This document shows, one piece after another, positions 25,145 through 36,065 of a stretch of DNA of 64,000 bases; within the stretch, counting starts at the first letter, position 1; each line of letters starts with the position of its first letter. Source of the DNA: Vibrio harveyi NBRC 15634 = ATCC 14126 = KCTC 12724 (GTDB lineage Bacteria > Pseudomonadota > Gammaproteobacteria > Enterobacterales > Vibrionaceae). The DNA lies in the NCBI RefSeq assembly GCF_001591145.1, contig NZ_BCUF01000007.1:1-64000 (forward strand), written 5' to 3'. A program made the position numbers and the translations under genes. The notes under the pieces were generated by a model. That model searched no databases and was not told the origin of the DNA. It saw only the letters and a program-made list of their open reading frames with translations.

Positions 25145-26878
25145 TTACTTAGTGAGCATCTCAGCCTTAACAACCTGCCACGCTTTATGCTCGGGTGTGG
25201 TCAGGTGGATAGGACCAAAGGTACGCTCTGGGATGATTTTATCACTCAGCCTTTCTACCTCTCTGGCCACAAAGCTGCTAAACCAGATCTGATTAGGCAT
25301 TCCGGGCCAATACTCGGTGAGCTGCTGACGCAGATTATCCAGCTCGTTCAGGCGACCTTTGATCTCGTTCAGCGCCTGATGCTGTGGTTTAAACAGCAAC
25401 CGGGTGAACCAGTTTGAAGAAGCCTTCTCCATGTTGGTGACTTTATCTCTGAGTTCTGTCAGCGCCTGCTTAACAGGAAGCCGGGTAACCGGAAGGCCTT
25501 TCTCTCTGATCTCTGCTGTTATCGGCAACTGCTCTAGGTTGAGTTCTATCTCTCCGGCAAGACCGCGGTTTTCTCCGCTGACAGCTTTGACCATATCCCG
25601 CAGTTGCGTTAGTGATTCGTCACCGTGCAGCGGGGCGCTGGTCATTCTGGTTATAGGGACCGAGCGGAACTCTAGCTCCGGCCAATTTGTTCTGGCGTGC
25701 ACCTGCAGATGACGGGCGAGTTTAACCCGAGCCATCAAAGCGGGCTGTTGATCCCGAGAGAGTTTGATCTCTTTGGTCAGCGCGGCTTTTTCACGGTTCT
25801 CAAGTATCAGAAGCTTTTGTTGTTCGGCCTTTTCTGCGGCTTTAATCGCTTCATCACTCGGCGTGCGAGTTGTCAGCCGGTTGCTGCTGTCCCACTTCAG
25901 GTAGTGGCGCAGTGCGCCAGTTTCACTCTGCACCGCTTTTTTGACCAGATTTACCAGGCTGCTTGAGCCAGCAGAAAAACGGGTATCAAAGCCCCGGTGA
26001 CCTTTAAGCAGCGCTTCGAGAAATCCTTTCAACTCCTGGCGGTCTTTAGGACAACTCAGCTTCATTTCGCCGTTTGCCACATTTAAGAAACGGTTGATCA
26101 TGGGATCGCCGCTTTCCAGTTGCGCTTTCAGTTTCTCCTGGTGCGAAGCCGCTTTCTTGCCAGTGAGCAGGTAGTCGGACAGTATCTGGTTGATACCGTC
26201 TGAGATCATATTACGTTCACTGGAAGTAAATTTAATCTCAGTTTTCGGTGGCTCGGCAGCAGGAGCCGGCGCGTTTTTTGGCGCTGCTTCAGCTTTTGTT
26301 TCCTGAGACTTAGCTTTGGTTGTCTGCTCCGCTTTAGTCACCGCTTCGGCAGGCAGTGTTTTAGCAGCTTTTACCTTGCCGTGAGAAAGGCGCAAGTACG
26401 AGCCCAGAATATTGTCTTTGCTCTCTAAAGGTCGGGTTAACGCTTTATACATAGAGCCGAACCTTGAGTGACCTTCTAGCATCAGGTTAAACATTTCTGC
26501 CAGTTTTTGCGGCGAGCGGGGCAGTCTGATGACCCTGACTTTTTCCTGATCATCTATGGTGATCCGTCCCTTGATCTCTTCCATCTCACAATATCCGCGC
26601 AGAAACTCGCCATGCTTCTCCAGTTTATTGTCTACGTATTGTTGCAGTGCGCTGCTAAAAGCTTTGGCAAGTGGCGTGAGATCCTCATCATGGATGCGAG
26701 GCGCACTCTGCAAACCTACAGGGTTCTGGCTTAGCGGCTCACTCATACTCTGTGTTGAATGCGCAGCCCCCGGAAGTTCTGATTTAGATTTTTCCAGTTT
26801 CGGCGCCTGTTTCGGTGCACTCTGATGTACCTGAGAGACACCTTTAAACAAGGTGTTGAGAAGTTTAGTTACCGGCAT
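25145..26878 (-). CDS. Candidate type III secretion effector (577 aa), unknown activity
   Basis: No catalytic family was recognised; the effector call comes from architecture and context. Residues 1-60 are polar and rich in Ser, Gln and Pro with no Sec signal, as in secretion and chaperone-binding regions. Two divergent copies of a domain follow (about 65-168 and 217-330), sharing P-[RK]-x-x-Q-[KE]-L...L-[EK]-G-H-x-x-F. They are joined by an Ala/Lys/Pro linker (170-216). A helical, charged C-terminal region (340-577) contains a further repeated [IV]-T-R...L-T-x-L-R-D-x-V segment. The AAGGAG ribosome site begins inside the stop codon of the CesT-like chaperone gene, so the two are coupled. Alternatives are a T3SS-associated structural protein or a toxin without homologues. 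Confidence 0.62.
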   Translation of the reverse strand: MPVTKLLNTLFKGVSQVHQSAPKQAPKLEKSKSELPGAAHSTQSMSEPLSQNPVGLQSAPRIHDEDLTPLAKAFSSALQQYVDNKLEKHGEFLRGYCEMEEIKGRITIDDQEKVRVIRLPRSPQKLAEMFNLMLEGHSRFGSMYKALTRPLESKDNILGSYLRLSHGKVKAAKTLPAEAVTKAEQTTKAKSQETKAEAAPKNAPAPAAEPPKTEIKFTSSERNMISDGINQILSDYLLTGKKAASHQEKLKAQLESGDPMINRFLNVANGEMKLSCPKDRQELKGFLEALLKGHRGFDTRFSAGSSSLVNLVKKAVQSETGALRHYLKWDSSNRLTTRTPSDEAIKAAEKAEQQKLLILENREKAALTKEIKLSRDQQPALMARVKLARHLQVHARTNWPELEFRSVPITRMTSAPLHGDESLTQLRDMVKAVSGENRGLAGEIELNLEQLPITAEIREKGLPVTRLPVKQALTELRDKVTNMEKASSNWFTRLLFKPQHQALNEIKGRLNELDNLRQQLTEYWPGMPNQIWFSSFVAREVERLSDKIIPERTFGPIHLTTPEHKAWQVVKAEMLTK

Positions 26879-26887
26879 AATGACTCC

Positions 26888-27352
26888 TTAACCTTTTAAC
26901 AGGTGCGCGTCGCAAAACAGAGAAGGTGCTTTAGCCTCTTCCTTTAAAGGGGCTTGAAGAGCGTTTCTGGCATCAGTCGCTGTGGTAATAAAGTTGCCAA
27001 GCAGGTTCGCCAGTAGTTCCAGCTCCAACCCTTCAATCGGGTGCTGGTAGCGCAGCAGAACCTGATCGCCTTGCGGACTCAGGGCGTAGTGTGCCTGACG
27101 CAAGACCGGATTTTCAAAGTTGTGCTTAAGAAGACGGGTCAGGTGACGCTCTCTCTGCACCTCCGACAGAGCCCCTAATTCTGCAAGAAACTGAAGGTGG
27201 TTGCTTCCCGCTGCCATATCGATTGCCAGCTCGATGCCTTCTTCAGTCAGCAGTGCACAACGTCCAAAGTTATCAAGCTCTAAGCAGTCCAGTTGCCAAG
27301 TGTTACCCAACTCGAGAAGCAGGTTGTTCAGAAAGGTTTGGTCGGCCGTCAT
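26888..27352 (-). CDS. CesT-like type III secretion chaperone
   Basis: Small acidic dimeric chaperone expected to bind the N-terminus of the downstream protein and guide it to the secretion ATPase. The 154-residue product shows the class I pattern: an N-terminal helix (TFLNNLLLELG), a beta-hairpin core (GRCALLTEEGIELAIDM), QFLAELGAL, then a strand (DQVLLRYQHPIEG) and a long C-terminal helix. The ATG at 27352 has GGAGG five bases upstream; a GTG two codons earlier is less likely. The stop codon sits within the ribosome site of the effector gene. An ExsA-like box lies about 60 bases upstream. Confidence 0.78.
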   Translation of the reverse strand: MTADQTFLNNLLLELGNTWQLDCLELDNFGRCALLTEEGIELAIDMAAGSNHLQFLAELGALSEVQRERHLTRLLKHNFENPVLRQAHYALSPQGDQVLLRYQHPIEGLELELLANLLGNFITTATDARNALQAPLKEEAKAPSLFCDAHLLKG

Positions 27353-27392
27353 CAGCACCTCCAGATACAGTCGGGGAATGAGTGTTCAGACT

Positions 27393-27439
27393 ACCGCGTA
27401 TGCAAGGGGAATTTCTTTCATTATTAGGCAAGGTTTTTT
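27393..27439 (-). promoter_or_regulatory. Candidate ExsA-dependent promoter
   Basis: On the minus strand an A-run (AAAAAA, 27439-27434) is followed by GCC and, six bases later, TGAAA. This keeps the core and spacing of the Pseudomonas/Vibrio ExsA box (A-run, five bases, GnC, six bases, TGnnA). A weak -10 (TAGTCT) follows after 21 bases, the spacing usual for ExsA promoters. Several outer consensus positions differ. Confidence 0.5.
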
Positions 27440-27483
27440 AGGTTTATTAAGCAAACGCTGATGCCAGTGGGCGCGCTATTTGA

Positions 27484-27672
27484 CCGTTTATCGCAAGCCT
27501 GCTGTTGCGCTGGATACATAATATTGCGGCTCTGCAGCTTGGTACTTACCTCTATTCACCCTGGATATCAGAGACGCTGGCTAAAGGCGTGTTAGTTCTT
27601 GTGCTGGTGCGCAGCGGACTTGTAATGCGGAAGCAAGGAAAGGTAGTAAGGTGGTTGCCGATGCGCTGTTGA
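27484..27672 (+). pseudogene. Possible remnant of a membrane protein
   Basis: An open frame of 62 codons without a start or ribosome site encodes a hydrophobic, protein-like sequence (IHNIAALQLGTYLYSPW, then LAKGVLVLVLVRSGLV). It could be the decayed end of a membrane protein left at the island border. The remaining bases up to 27893 hold no recognisable gene and include the yitT promoter region. Confidence 0.25.
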
Positions 27673-27893
27673 ACAAAATGCGTACAGCAAAGAGCAACAT
27701 GCCCTAGCTTAATGTGTAAAGTCTGTTAAACAGTTAACATCCGCGCAATCTAGGTCGAAAACTCGACATCAATCACTTTTCACGACATTTTATTCAGCGA
27801 TTTATCATTATTTGGTTGGCATTTTGCTAACCGCATCCGTTTTGGTTTCGTACTTACAGCTAAAACGGCTTTAAAACCAAGGAAAATACTTTT

Positions 27894-28502
27894 ATGGATA
27901 AAGATCATAGCCTTAGAGAAAACCTCTTGGCCTTGACGCTCGGTAGTGCGTTGGTGTCACTTGGGGTTATCTTCTTCAGCAAGGTGGGATTGCTCACTGG
28001 CGGAACGGCCGGTTTGGCGATCTTCCTTACCAAGGTCAGTGACTTCAGTTTTGGCCAGATATTCTTCGCACTGAACCTGCCGTTCTACATTCTCTCTGTG
28101 ATACGCATGGGTTGGCGTTTTACCATCAACACTTTTATTGCGGTTTCGATCGTGTCTTTTGCGGTAGACCATTTGCATCATGTGATTGAGATTTCTCGTA
28201 TTGAACCCGTGTACGCAGCGCTACTCGGTGGTGGTTTGATTGGCATGGGCATGCTGGTAATTTTCCGCCACAAGATGAGTTTAGGTGGCTTCAACATCTT
28301 GGCGCTTTTTCTTCAGGAACGTTTTGGTATTCGAGCAGGTAAAGTACAAATGGCTCTGGACTGCACCATCGTAGTGATGTCGCTGTTTATCGTTGATGTT
28401 TACTTGATTGCTCTTTCTGTACTTGGCGCTGTGGCGACCAACTTGATCTTGGCGATGAACCACAAACCTGGGCGTTATCAGCCCAAGCCGCAGCCAGTAT
28501 AA
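27894..28502 (+). CDS. YitT family membrane protein
   Basis: Five to six membrane helices over 202 residues with the YitT/DUF161 pattern: a GGTAGLAIFLTK loop near residue 42 and a second GLIGMGMLVIFRHKMSLGG block near 115. The C-terminal DUF2179 domain of Bacillus-type members is lacking. The transported substrate or role is unknown. AAGGAAA precedes the ATG and a clean terminator follows. Confidence 0.85.
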   Translation: MDKDHSLRENLLALTLGSALVSLGVIFFSKVGLLTGGTAGLAIFLTKVSDFSFGQIFFALNLPFYILSVIRMGWRFTINTFIAVSIVSFAVDHLHHVIEISRIEPVYAALLGGGLIGMGMLVIFRHKMSLGGFNILALFLQERFGIRAGKVQMALDCTIVVMSLFIVDVYLIALSVLGAVATNLILAMNHKPGRYQPKPQPV

Positions 28503-28551
28503 ACGCAATAAACGACGAACTTAGTCTTAGCGTTCAACAGCAGCTAAAAAT

Positions 28552-28586
28552 AAAATCCCCGAGCAATATCTCGGGGATTTTTGTTT
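28552..28586 (+). terminator. Terminator of yitT-like gene
   Basis: AAAATCCCCGAG pairs with CTCGGGGATTTT around a six-base loop, followed by TGTTTT. It may also serve the convergent DUF302 gene. Confidence 0.92.
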
Positions 28587-28653
28587 TCAAAATTAATGTA
28601 GATGATAGCGTCGTAAGCTTAGATAGCGATGATAAGCCCCTATTCTTCAAGCA

Positions 28654-29103
28654 CTATTTTGCCGCTGCACCGGTTAGCTTACTGAGTACACCACTCACCT
28701 TCGTCAGCACTTCATCACACCCTTCAATACCGTGGCGCTCTTTTAGATACATTGGGTTGTTGTAAGCAAGCCATGTCTTACCTTCTGCATCCTCATAAAC
28801 CAGCACTTTTTGCGGTAAATCAATCGCCACTTCTTGTGCACATTGCATCAATGGCGTCCCTACTTTTGGGTTGCCAAACACGATCACTTCTGTTGGTCGT
28901 AGCGTCATATCGACCTTCGCCGCGTTCTCTTGATGGTTCACGCGAGCAAACACATTCAAACCTTTACCCTGAGCAATCTGAACAAATTTATTCGCTGTAT
29001 CTTGCACCGAATGTTGGCTTGCAACGCGGATAACACTCTCTTCTGCTAGGGTCGAAAATGACGCCAGAGCAACAACCAACCCAACTGTGATTACTTTTAC
29101 CAT
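28654..29103 (-). CDS. DUF302 periplasmic protein
   Basis: Function unknown. A signal peptide (MVKVITVGLVVALASFSTLA) is followed by one DUF302 domain (about residues 35-140) with the typical blocks VFARVNHQENA, FGNPKVGTPLM and PQKVLVYEDAEGKTWLAYNNP. The ATG at 29103 was chosen because AAGGA is eight bases upstream and the signal peptide starts there; a longer frame to 29133 is unlikely. Confidence 0.87.
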   Translation of the reverse strand: MVKVITVGLVVALASFSTLAEESVIRVASQHSVQDTANKFVQIAQGKGLNVFARVNHQENAAKVDMTLRPTEVIVFGNPKVGTPLMQCAQEVAIDLPQKVLVYEDAEGKTWLAYNNPMYLKERHGIEGCDEVLTKVSGVLSKLTGAAAK

Positions 29104-29139
29104 CTGCCAGTTCCTTATTTTTACTATATCCAAAAATTA

Positions 29140-29160
29140 TATACCCAAGTCACCGACTCG
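29140..29160. repeat. Half-copy of the TATACCCAAGT repeat
   Basis: TATACCCAAGTCACCGACTC matches the outer end of the repeat seen at 48807 and 57815, but no inverted partner is found before the next gene. Probably a decayed copy. Confidence 0.5.
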
Positions 29161-29315
29161 CGAGCATGTGGTCTCAGGTCATGACTTCCCGTAATTACAA
29201 TAGACCGACCAACAGGCAATAATTGATTCAGATTAATAAAGCGTTAATCAATCCAACATTAAAACTGTGAAGCACATAAAATACGCAACCTATTTTATTG
29301 AGTAAGAGTTAACTA

Positions 29316-31307
29316 GTGACACGCGATCAATTTGAGTTATTAGCGCCAGGTGGCGATTTAGATTCCATTAAAGCGGCTATTGCTGCAGGTGCCGATGCCA
29401 TCTACTGCGGACTTGACCGCTTTAATGCACGTAACCGCGCAACCAACCTCACCTTAGATAACTTGAACGGCGTATTACAGTTGGCGCATCAGCACAATTG
29501 TAAAATTTTCCTCACGTTGAACGTGTTAATTCTAGAAAGCGAAATTCCTGCTATCGTTCGCTTACTTAGCCAGTTGAACAACACCGCGATTGACGGCGTA
29601 ATCGTGCAGGATCTTGGTCTTGCTTACATTCTCAAGAACCACTTCTCAGAGTTAGATGTACACGCTTCAACCCAGCTCAACACTCACAATGAAGGACAGA
29701 TTCTGTTCCTCAATCAGTTGACAGCGAGCCGCGTGAACCTCTCTCGTGAACTCAATATCCATGAAATAAAACACTTGGCTCAGTTCGGTCGTCAGCACAA
29801 CGTGATGATGGAAGTGTTCGTTCACGGCTCTTACTGCATTGGTTTCTCTGGCATTTGCTACATTAGCTCAGCGCGTAATGGTGCATCGGGCAACCGTGGA
29901 CGCTGTAGTCAGCCTTGTCGTGAGCAATACGAGACAACCAAGACAGGCAACAGCTACCCGCTCAACATGAAAGACAACTCAGCTTTTGGCAATCTACAAG
30001 CGCTTGCCGATGCAGGTGTGTATTCATTGAAAGTAGAAGGTCGCATCAAGAAGTCCCACTACGTTTACACCGTCGTCGATAATTGGCGTAAGCAGATTGA
30101 TCGCTTATGTGATGGCGTAGAGCTGTCGAGCGACACCACAGAGTTGTACACCGTATTCAACCGTGATTTCTCCAACGCATTTTTGCAAGGCGACTTCGGT
30201 AAAGCGATGTATATCGACAACCCACGCGACCATGCGGTGAAACACTTCTCAAAGATATACAAATGCGAATCCGCGGACGATGTGCAAACAGTGAAGAAGA
30301 AGCTGTACGACGACAAAACCGCAATCATCGAAAAAGTCGCCGAGAAGACGCAAGACTTCGACGTCACGGCAACACAAACCTCAGGCGGTAGTTTAAAAGG
30401 CGCCATTGATGTACCGAGTTTACCGACGCTACCTCAGCCACAAGAGCGTGAAGGGACAGCAAAACTATCGGTACTGATTTCGTCGCTAGAAGATGCTTCG
30501 CTGTGCAAATATCGCGATGTCGATGTGTACTTTCAACTACCAATGGGATTGGCGAGCGAGTTAAACGCTATGGTCGACTTATTCCAAGAAAACACGGCGT
30601 TGAAGCCTTGGTTCCCTGCAATTTTGATTGGTGACGATTACCAAGCTGCACGCAAGTTCTTAGAAATTATCCAACCAGAGCTGCTGATCACCAACAACTC
30701 TGGCGTAGGCTTACTCGCTCAAGAGCTTGGATTAGGTTGGGTTGCAGGTCCACAAATGAATACGGTGAACTCATACTCGTTTAAGTGTTTGCAAGAAGAA
30801 TTCGCGGCACGCGGAGCATTTATCTCAAACGAGCTGAACATGAAGCAAATGCGTCATATTAAACGCCCACACAACATGCGCAGTTACTACAGCATTTACC
30901 ACCCAAATACGCTCTTAACCAGTCGTCAATGTTTGTTCCAACAAACCGAAGGTTGCCGCAAAATCAAGGTTAACAAAGGTTGTTTGAAGCGTTGTGATAA
31001 ACGCACATCAATCATCAACCTCAAAGACAACCCATATGTGGTACAAAAGCAAAAAGGCAGCCATAACGCAATTTACAGCGAACATAACGTGCTGAACCTG
31101 CAAATACTGCAAGATTTGCCGCAACTGTTTACAGACGTGTTGATTGACCTACGTGATATCCAGACAGAAACCAAAGTCACAATCACCAAACCTGAGCTAA
31201 TAGAGGCTTTTTCAACGCTGCTTGATGAACACAATGAGCAGAATCTAGACGCTCTGAATGTTGCGATTCACCCTACTGCTAATGCTCAGTATTTAAAAGG
31301 CTTATAA
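29316..31307 (+). CDS. U32-family protein (RlhA/YhbU-like)
   Basis: Member of peptidase family U32. Characterised relatives such as RlhA and UbiU act in RNA or quinone hydroxylation and carry an iron-sulfur cluster, so a protease role is doubtful. An N-terminal TIM-barrel-like part (1-270) holds the cysteine-rich SYCIGFSGICYIS...NRGRCSQPC signature. A long C-terminal half follows, with a second cysteine group (EGCRKI...KGCLKRC). Its 663 residues match RlhA length, but identity to RlhA is not certain. Translation starts at GTG 29316, preceded by TAAGAG. A small gene follows at once. Confidence 0.82.
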   Translation: MTRDQFELLAPGGDLDSIKAAIAAGADAIYCGLDRFNARNRATNLTLDNLNGVLQLAHQHNCKIFLTLNVLILESEIPAIVRLLSQLNNTAIDGVIVQDLGLAYILKNHFSELDVHASTQLNTHNEGQILFLNQLTASRVNLSRELNIHEIKHLAQFGRQHNVMMEVFVHGSYCIGFSGICYISSARNGASGNRGRCSQPCREQYETTKTGNSYPLNMKDNSAFGNLQALADAGVYSLKVEGRIKKSHYVYTVVDNWRKQIDRLCDGVELSSDTTELYTVFNRDFSNAFLQGDFGKAMYIDNPRDHAVKHFSKIYKCESADDVQTVKKKLYDDKTAIIEKVAEKTQDFDVTATQTSGGSLKGAIDVPSLPTLPQPQEREGTAKLSVLISSLEDASLCKYRDVDVYFQLPMGLASELNAMVDLFQENTALKPWFPAILIGDDYQAARKFLEIIQPELLITNNSGVGLLAQELGLGWVAGPQMNTVNSYSFKCLQEEFAARGAFISNELNMKQMRHIKRPHNMRSYYSIYHPNTLLTSRQCLFQQTEGCRKIKVNKGCLKRCDKRTSIINLKDNPYVVQKQKGSHNAIYSEHNVLNLQILQDLPQLFTDVLIDLRDIQTETKVTITKPELIEAFSTLLDEHNEQNLDALNVAIHPTANAQYLKGL

Positions 31308-31357
31308 GCGAATAGAGCAAGATTGCACTCGCACAATTTATGGAAGACTTATACCCA

Positions 31358-31735
31358 ATGAAGCAAGAAACGCTCAGCTACTTTGATGATCTGAATTACA
31401 ACGTTGTGACGCAATCAGAAGACGTCTATGAGCTCACGCAAAACCGCACGGGGTTGACGGTAGAGCTCAACTTCTCTGCTCTTGGTAAAGGCGAATTGCC
31501 CGCAGAAAGCGCGCAAAAAACTGATAAGAAACTTTATTTTATCGATATTGATGACATCGAAAACATCGGTTTTGATGCACTCGAATCTTTTGTCATCAGG
31601 CTGAATGAACATTGTTCCATGGTGGTGTTTGAGGAAGAATTCTTTGAACAAAGCATGAAAGAGATGTGGATGTTCTTATCGAATGATCCACGTGATCGTG
31701 ACGTGTTCAACGACAGTAAATTCTATCGGGCGTAA
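31358..31735 (+). CDS. Acidic protein of unknown function
   Basis: Not recognised. About 125 acidic residues, predicted alpha/beta, with segments LYFIDIDDIENIGFDALESF and HCSMVVFEEEFFEQSMKEM. The ATG at 31358 (MKQETLSYFDD) was preferred to 31340, which lacks a ribosome site. The gene starts 50 bases after the U32 gene and is probably co-transcribed with it. Confidence 0.65.
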   Translation: MKQETLSYFDDLNYNVVTQSEDVYELTQNRTGLTVELNFSALGKGELPAESAQKTDKKLYFIDIDDIENIGFDALESFVIRLNEHCSMVVFEEEFFEQSMKEMWMFLSNDPRDRDVFNDSKFYRA

Positions 31736-31767
31736 TACCCACATCATAACGGTTAAAATGCCATAAA

Positions 31768-31800
31768 GATAAAAAGGTGCTAGAAGACCTAGCACCTAGG
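31768..31800 (-). terminator. Terminator of the aga operon
   Basis: AGGTGCTAG pairs with CTAGCACCT, followed on the minus strand by TTTTTATC. It is placed 60 bases beyond the last gene of the operon. Confidence 0.85.
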
Positions 31801-31858
31801 TAAACATGTCATCGGGGGGAGTTTACCAAATATAATCAGTTGTTAGGGTCAACAGACC

Positions 31859-33898
<2,040 letters not shown>

Positions 33899-33909
<11 letters not shown>

Positions 33910-34339
33910 CTTCTTCTACCGTTCCCACATGTTTAGCTTTCTCAGCCATTTCAGCACTCAACGAGGTAATGCCACGATGCCCACAAGCCAGCGCTTGATC
34001 GCGAAACTCAGCGAGATCGAGTTCATCACGTTCCAAAAGCATCTCAGCCGCCATCTGCATGTTTGTTCCCGTTACAACCTGGACATCGTCACGCTCTTGA
34101 CTGATCAGTGATGCAGTACGAAAAGGTGTACCTCCCAACAAATCAGTCAGGAAAACAATACCTTCGCCAGAATCAACTTCATTAATCGCCTCGCGCATTG
34201 ACACTTCCAGTTGCGGAGTCGTTGCCTCTTCTGGAAAGTCGATAAACTTAAATTGAGGTTGCTCCCCAATAACCTGAAACACCGCTTTGGCAAGACCGGA
34301 AGCAAACCCTCCGTGACCAGATAGAATTACAGCAATCAT
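33899..34339 (-). CDS. agaF: PTS EIIA, mannose/GalNAc family
   Basis: Cytoplasmic phosphocarrier passing phosphate from HPr to EIIB. The phosphorylated His is H9 in the N-terminal AVILSGHGGFASGL block, and VFLTDLLGGTPF is the usual second signature. It has 146 residues, a single EIIA domain not fused to EIIB. It overlaps agaA, so it belongs to the same transcript. Confidence 0.92.
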
Positions 34340-34398
34340 TTACGTTTCCTTAATGGGGCAGAGCACTCCACCCCAATGTTTTGTGTGTCCAATGTGAT

Positions 34399-35283
34399 TT
34401 ATAAGAAACCCATAAAACGCCCAACAACACCTAACACCACGGTGATACCGATAAGTTTTAGCGGGCTCCAACCACGCTTGACGAGCGCGTACATAGCTAG
34501 GGTGTAGACCAATGGAAGAAACGCTGGCATGAGTTTATCGATCACATCGCCTTGCAGTTTCACCACGGCATCACCGGCGGTAATTTCTGCGGTCGTCGAT
34601 AGACGAACATAAGTCGCCACCAAAGCACCGATCACCGTCATACCTACCATCGAAGCCGCGTGTCCGACTTTCTTCGTGTTGGCTTTGATAACAGGGATAG
34701 CAGCAACCCCCATGCGATACGCATAATGTGCGAGACCAAATCGCAGACCAAAATGCACCACGTTAAACAGCACAATAAAGAACACCGCACCCATGATGGA
34801 GCCTTGCAGCGCAAGGTCTGCACCGATGCCGCCACAAATAGGAAGAAGAGTCAGCCAGAACATCGCATCACCGATGCCCCCCATTGGTGCACCAACCGCA
34901 ATCTTAGTGCTCTGAATACTGCTGACGTTTTGCTTGGAGCGTTCCATCGCCAGAACGATCCCCATGACAAATGTCACCAAGAACGGGTGAGTATTGAAGA
35001 ACCCCATATGACCTTGCATTGCTTTAGATAGGTCAGCTTTATTGGTGTGAATCTTCTTCAGCGCAGGCAGTAGTCCGTACAACCAACCAGAAGCCTGCAT
35101 ACGTTCGTAGTTGAAAGACGCTTGGAGTAACAGCGAGCGCCACGCCATACGATTGATGTCTGCTTTGGTTAGATCTGCACCAATCTCTTTATTTTCATAC
35201 TCATCTTCAGCCACGCCAGGAGCTGGCTGCACATCAACATTTTGGCTACGAAGGTCGAGTTCGTTACTTACATTAGATTCCAT
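34399..35283 (-). CDS. agaE: PTS EIID, mannose/GalNAc family
   Basis: Membrane subunit forming the sugar channel with EIIC. A soluble N-terminus of about 45 residues leads into the EIID domain (LLLQASFNYERMQASGW, then PMGGIGDAMFW), which ends in hydrophobic segments near residue 290. The ATG at 35283 (MESNVSN) has GAGGA upstream; the frame extends two codons to a TTG. The start lies inside the EIIC gene (11-base overlap). Naming follows the E. coli aga system and could equally be agaD. Confidence 0.88.
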   Translation of the reverse strand: MESNVSNELDLRSQNVDVQPAPGVAEDEYENKEIGADLTKADINRMAWRSLLLQASFNYERMQASGWLYGLLPALKKIHTNKADLSKAMQGHMGFFNTHPFLVTFVMGIVLAMERSKQNVSSIQSTKIAVGAPMGGIGDAMFWLTLLPICGGIGADLALQGSIMGAVFFIVLFNVVHFGLRFGLAHYAYRMGVAAIPVIKANTKKVGHAASMVGMTVIGALVATYVRLSTTAEITAGDAVVKLQGDVIDKLMPAFLPLVYTLAMYALVKRGWSPLKLIGITVVLGVVGRFMGFL

Positions 35284-36049
35284 CTTCAAAGTCCTCAGCA
35301 GGTGCAGTTACAGGAGTGGGTTCCGTTTTACGCATGAAGTCGATAATGGCCATGGCCGTCGCAGCCGCGGCAATCGCTAAGATTGGCAGTTGAAGCCAAG
35401 CAGCAGCGACGAAACCAAGGATGAAGTAAGGGATGTAGGCGTTCTTCATCATGATTTTCATCAAGACAGCAAAGCCAATTGCAGGCATGATGCCACCAGC
35501 GACGCCTAAGCCATCAATAAGATCTTTCGGTAGTACTTCAACGATTTTCCCTGCATGTTCAGCCCCAAGATAAACGGGCAAGAATGCACACAGAAAGTAG
35601 AAAGAACCGAGTACAGCAAGTGCCATATAGTTCACGCGTTCAATACCATTGGTATCCGCATTTTGTGCGTACTCGTCACACTTAGACATGACCGCAGACA
35701 TTGCAGAAAAGAGCAGCGTAATGCCCATCTGTACGGCAACGGCGAAAGGCACAGCGACGCCAACCGCAACATTTGGCTCGACTTTGGTTGTAATCGCGAA
35801 AGCCGTACCCACGATGGTACCGATGATAACGTTTGGTGGTTGAGCCCCCGCAAGAGGGGCAAGTCCCATCCAAATCAATTCAAGCGTACCGCCGACCAAG
35901 ATACCGGTTTGCAAGTCGCCTAAAATCAGACCAACAAGTGGACCAAGCACCACCGGACGGTGGAAGTGAGTAAGACCATTAAATAAATCTAGGCCAGCAA
36001 AAAAGGCTAAGATGCCGAGCATCAAGGCCTGTAAGAGTCCTATTTCCAT
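35273..36049 (-). CDS. agaW: PTS EIIC, mannose/GalNAc family
   Basis: Membrane channel subunit with about seven helices over 258 residues. The start MEIGLLQALMLGILAFFAGL and the segments GPLVGLILGDLQTGI and LIWMGLAPLAGAQPPN are typical of the sorbose/mannose EIIC family. The ATG at 36049 was chosen because AGGAAAG precedes it and family members start here; the frame extends 15 codons upstream. It could equally be named agaC. Confidence 0.9.
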   Translation of the reverse strand: MEIGLLQALMLGILAFFAGLDLFNGLTHFHRPVVLGPLVGLILGDLQTGILVGGTLELIWMGLAPLAGAQPPNVIIGTIVGTAFAITTKVEPNVAVGVAVPFAVAVQMGITLLFSAMSAVMSKCDEYAQNADTNGIERVNYMALAVLGSFYFLCAFLPVYLGAEHAGKIVEVLPKDLIDGLGVAGGIMPAIGFAVLMKIMMKNAYIPYFILGFVAAAWLQLPILAIAAAATAMAIIDFMRKTEPTPVTAPAEDFEDGI

Positions 36050-36065
36050 GATTTCTTTCCTATTG

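Noticed and set aside
25404..25966. Plus-strand frames opposite the candidate effector
   Set aside because: No ribosome sites, and composition typical of antisense reading.
29316..31307. Collagenase-like protease
   Set aside because: U32 proteins studied in detail are iron-sulfur RNA or quinone modification factors, and no protease catalytic motif is evident.
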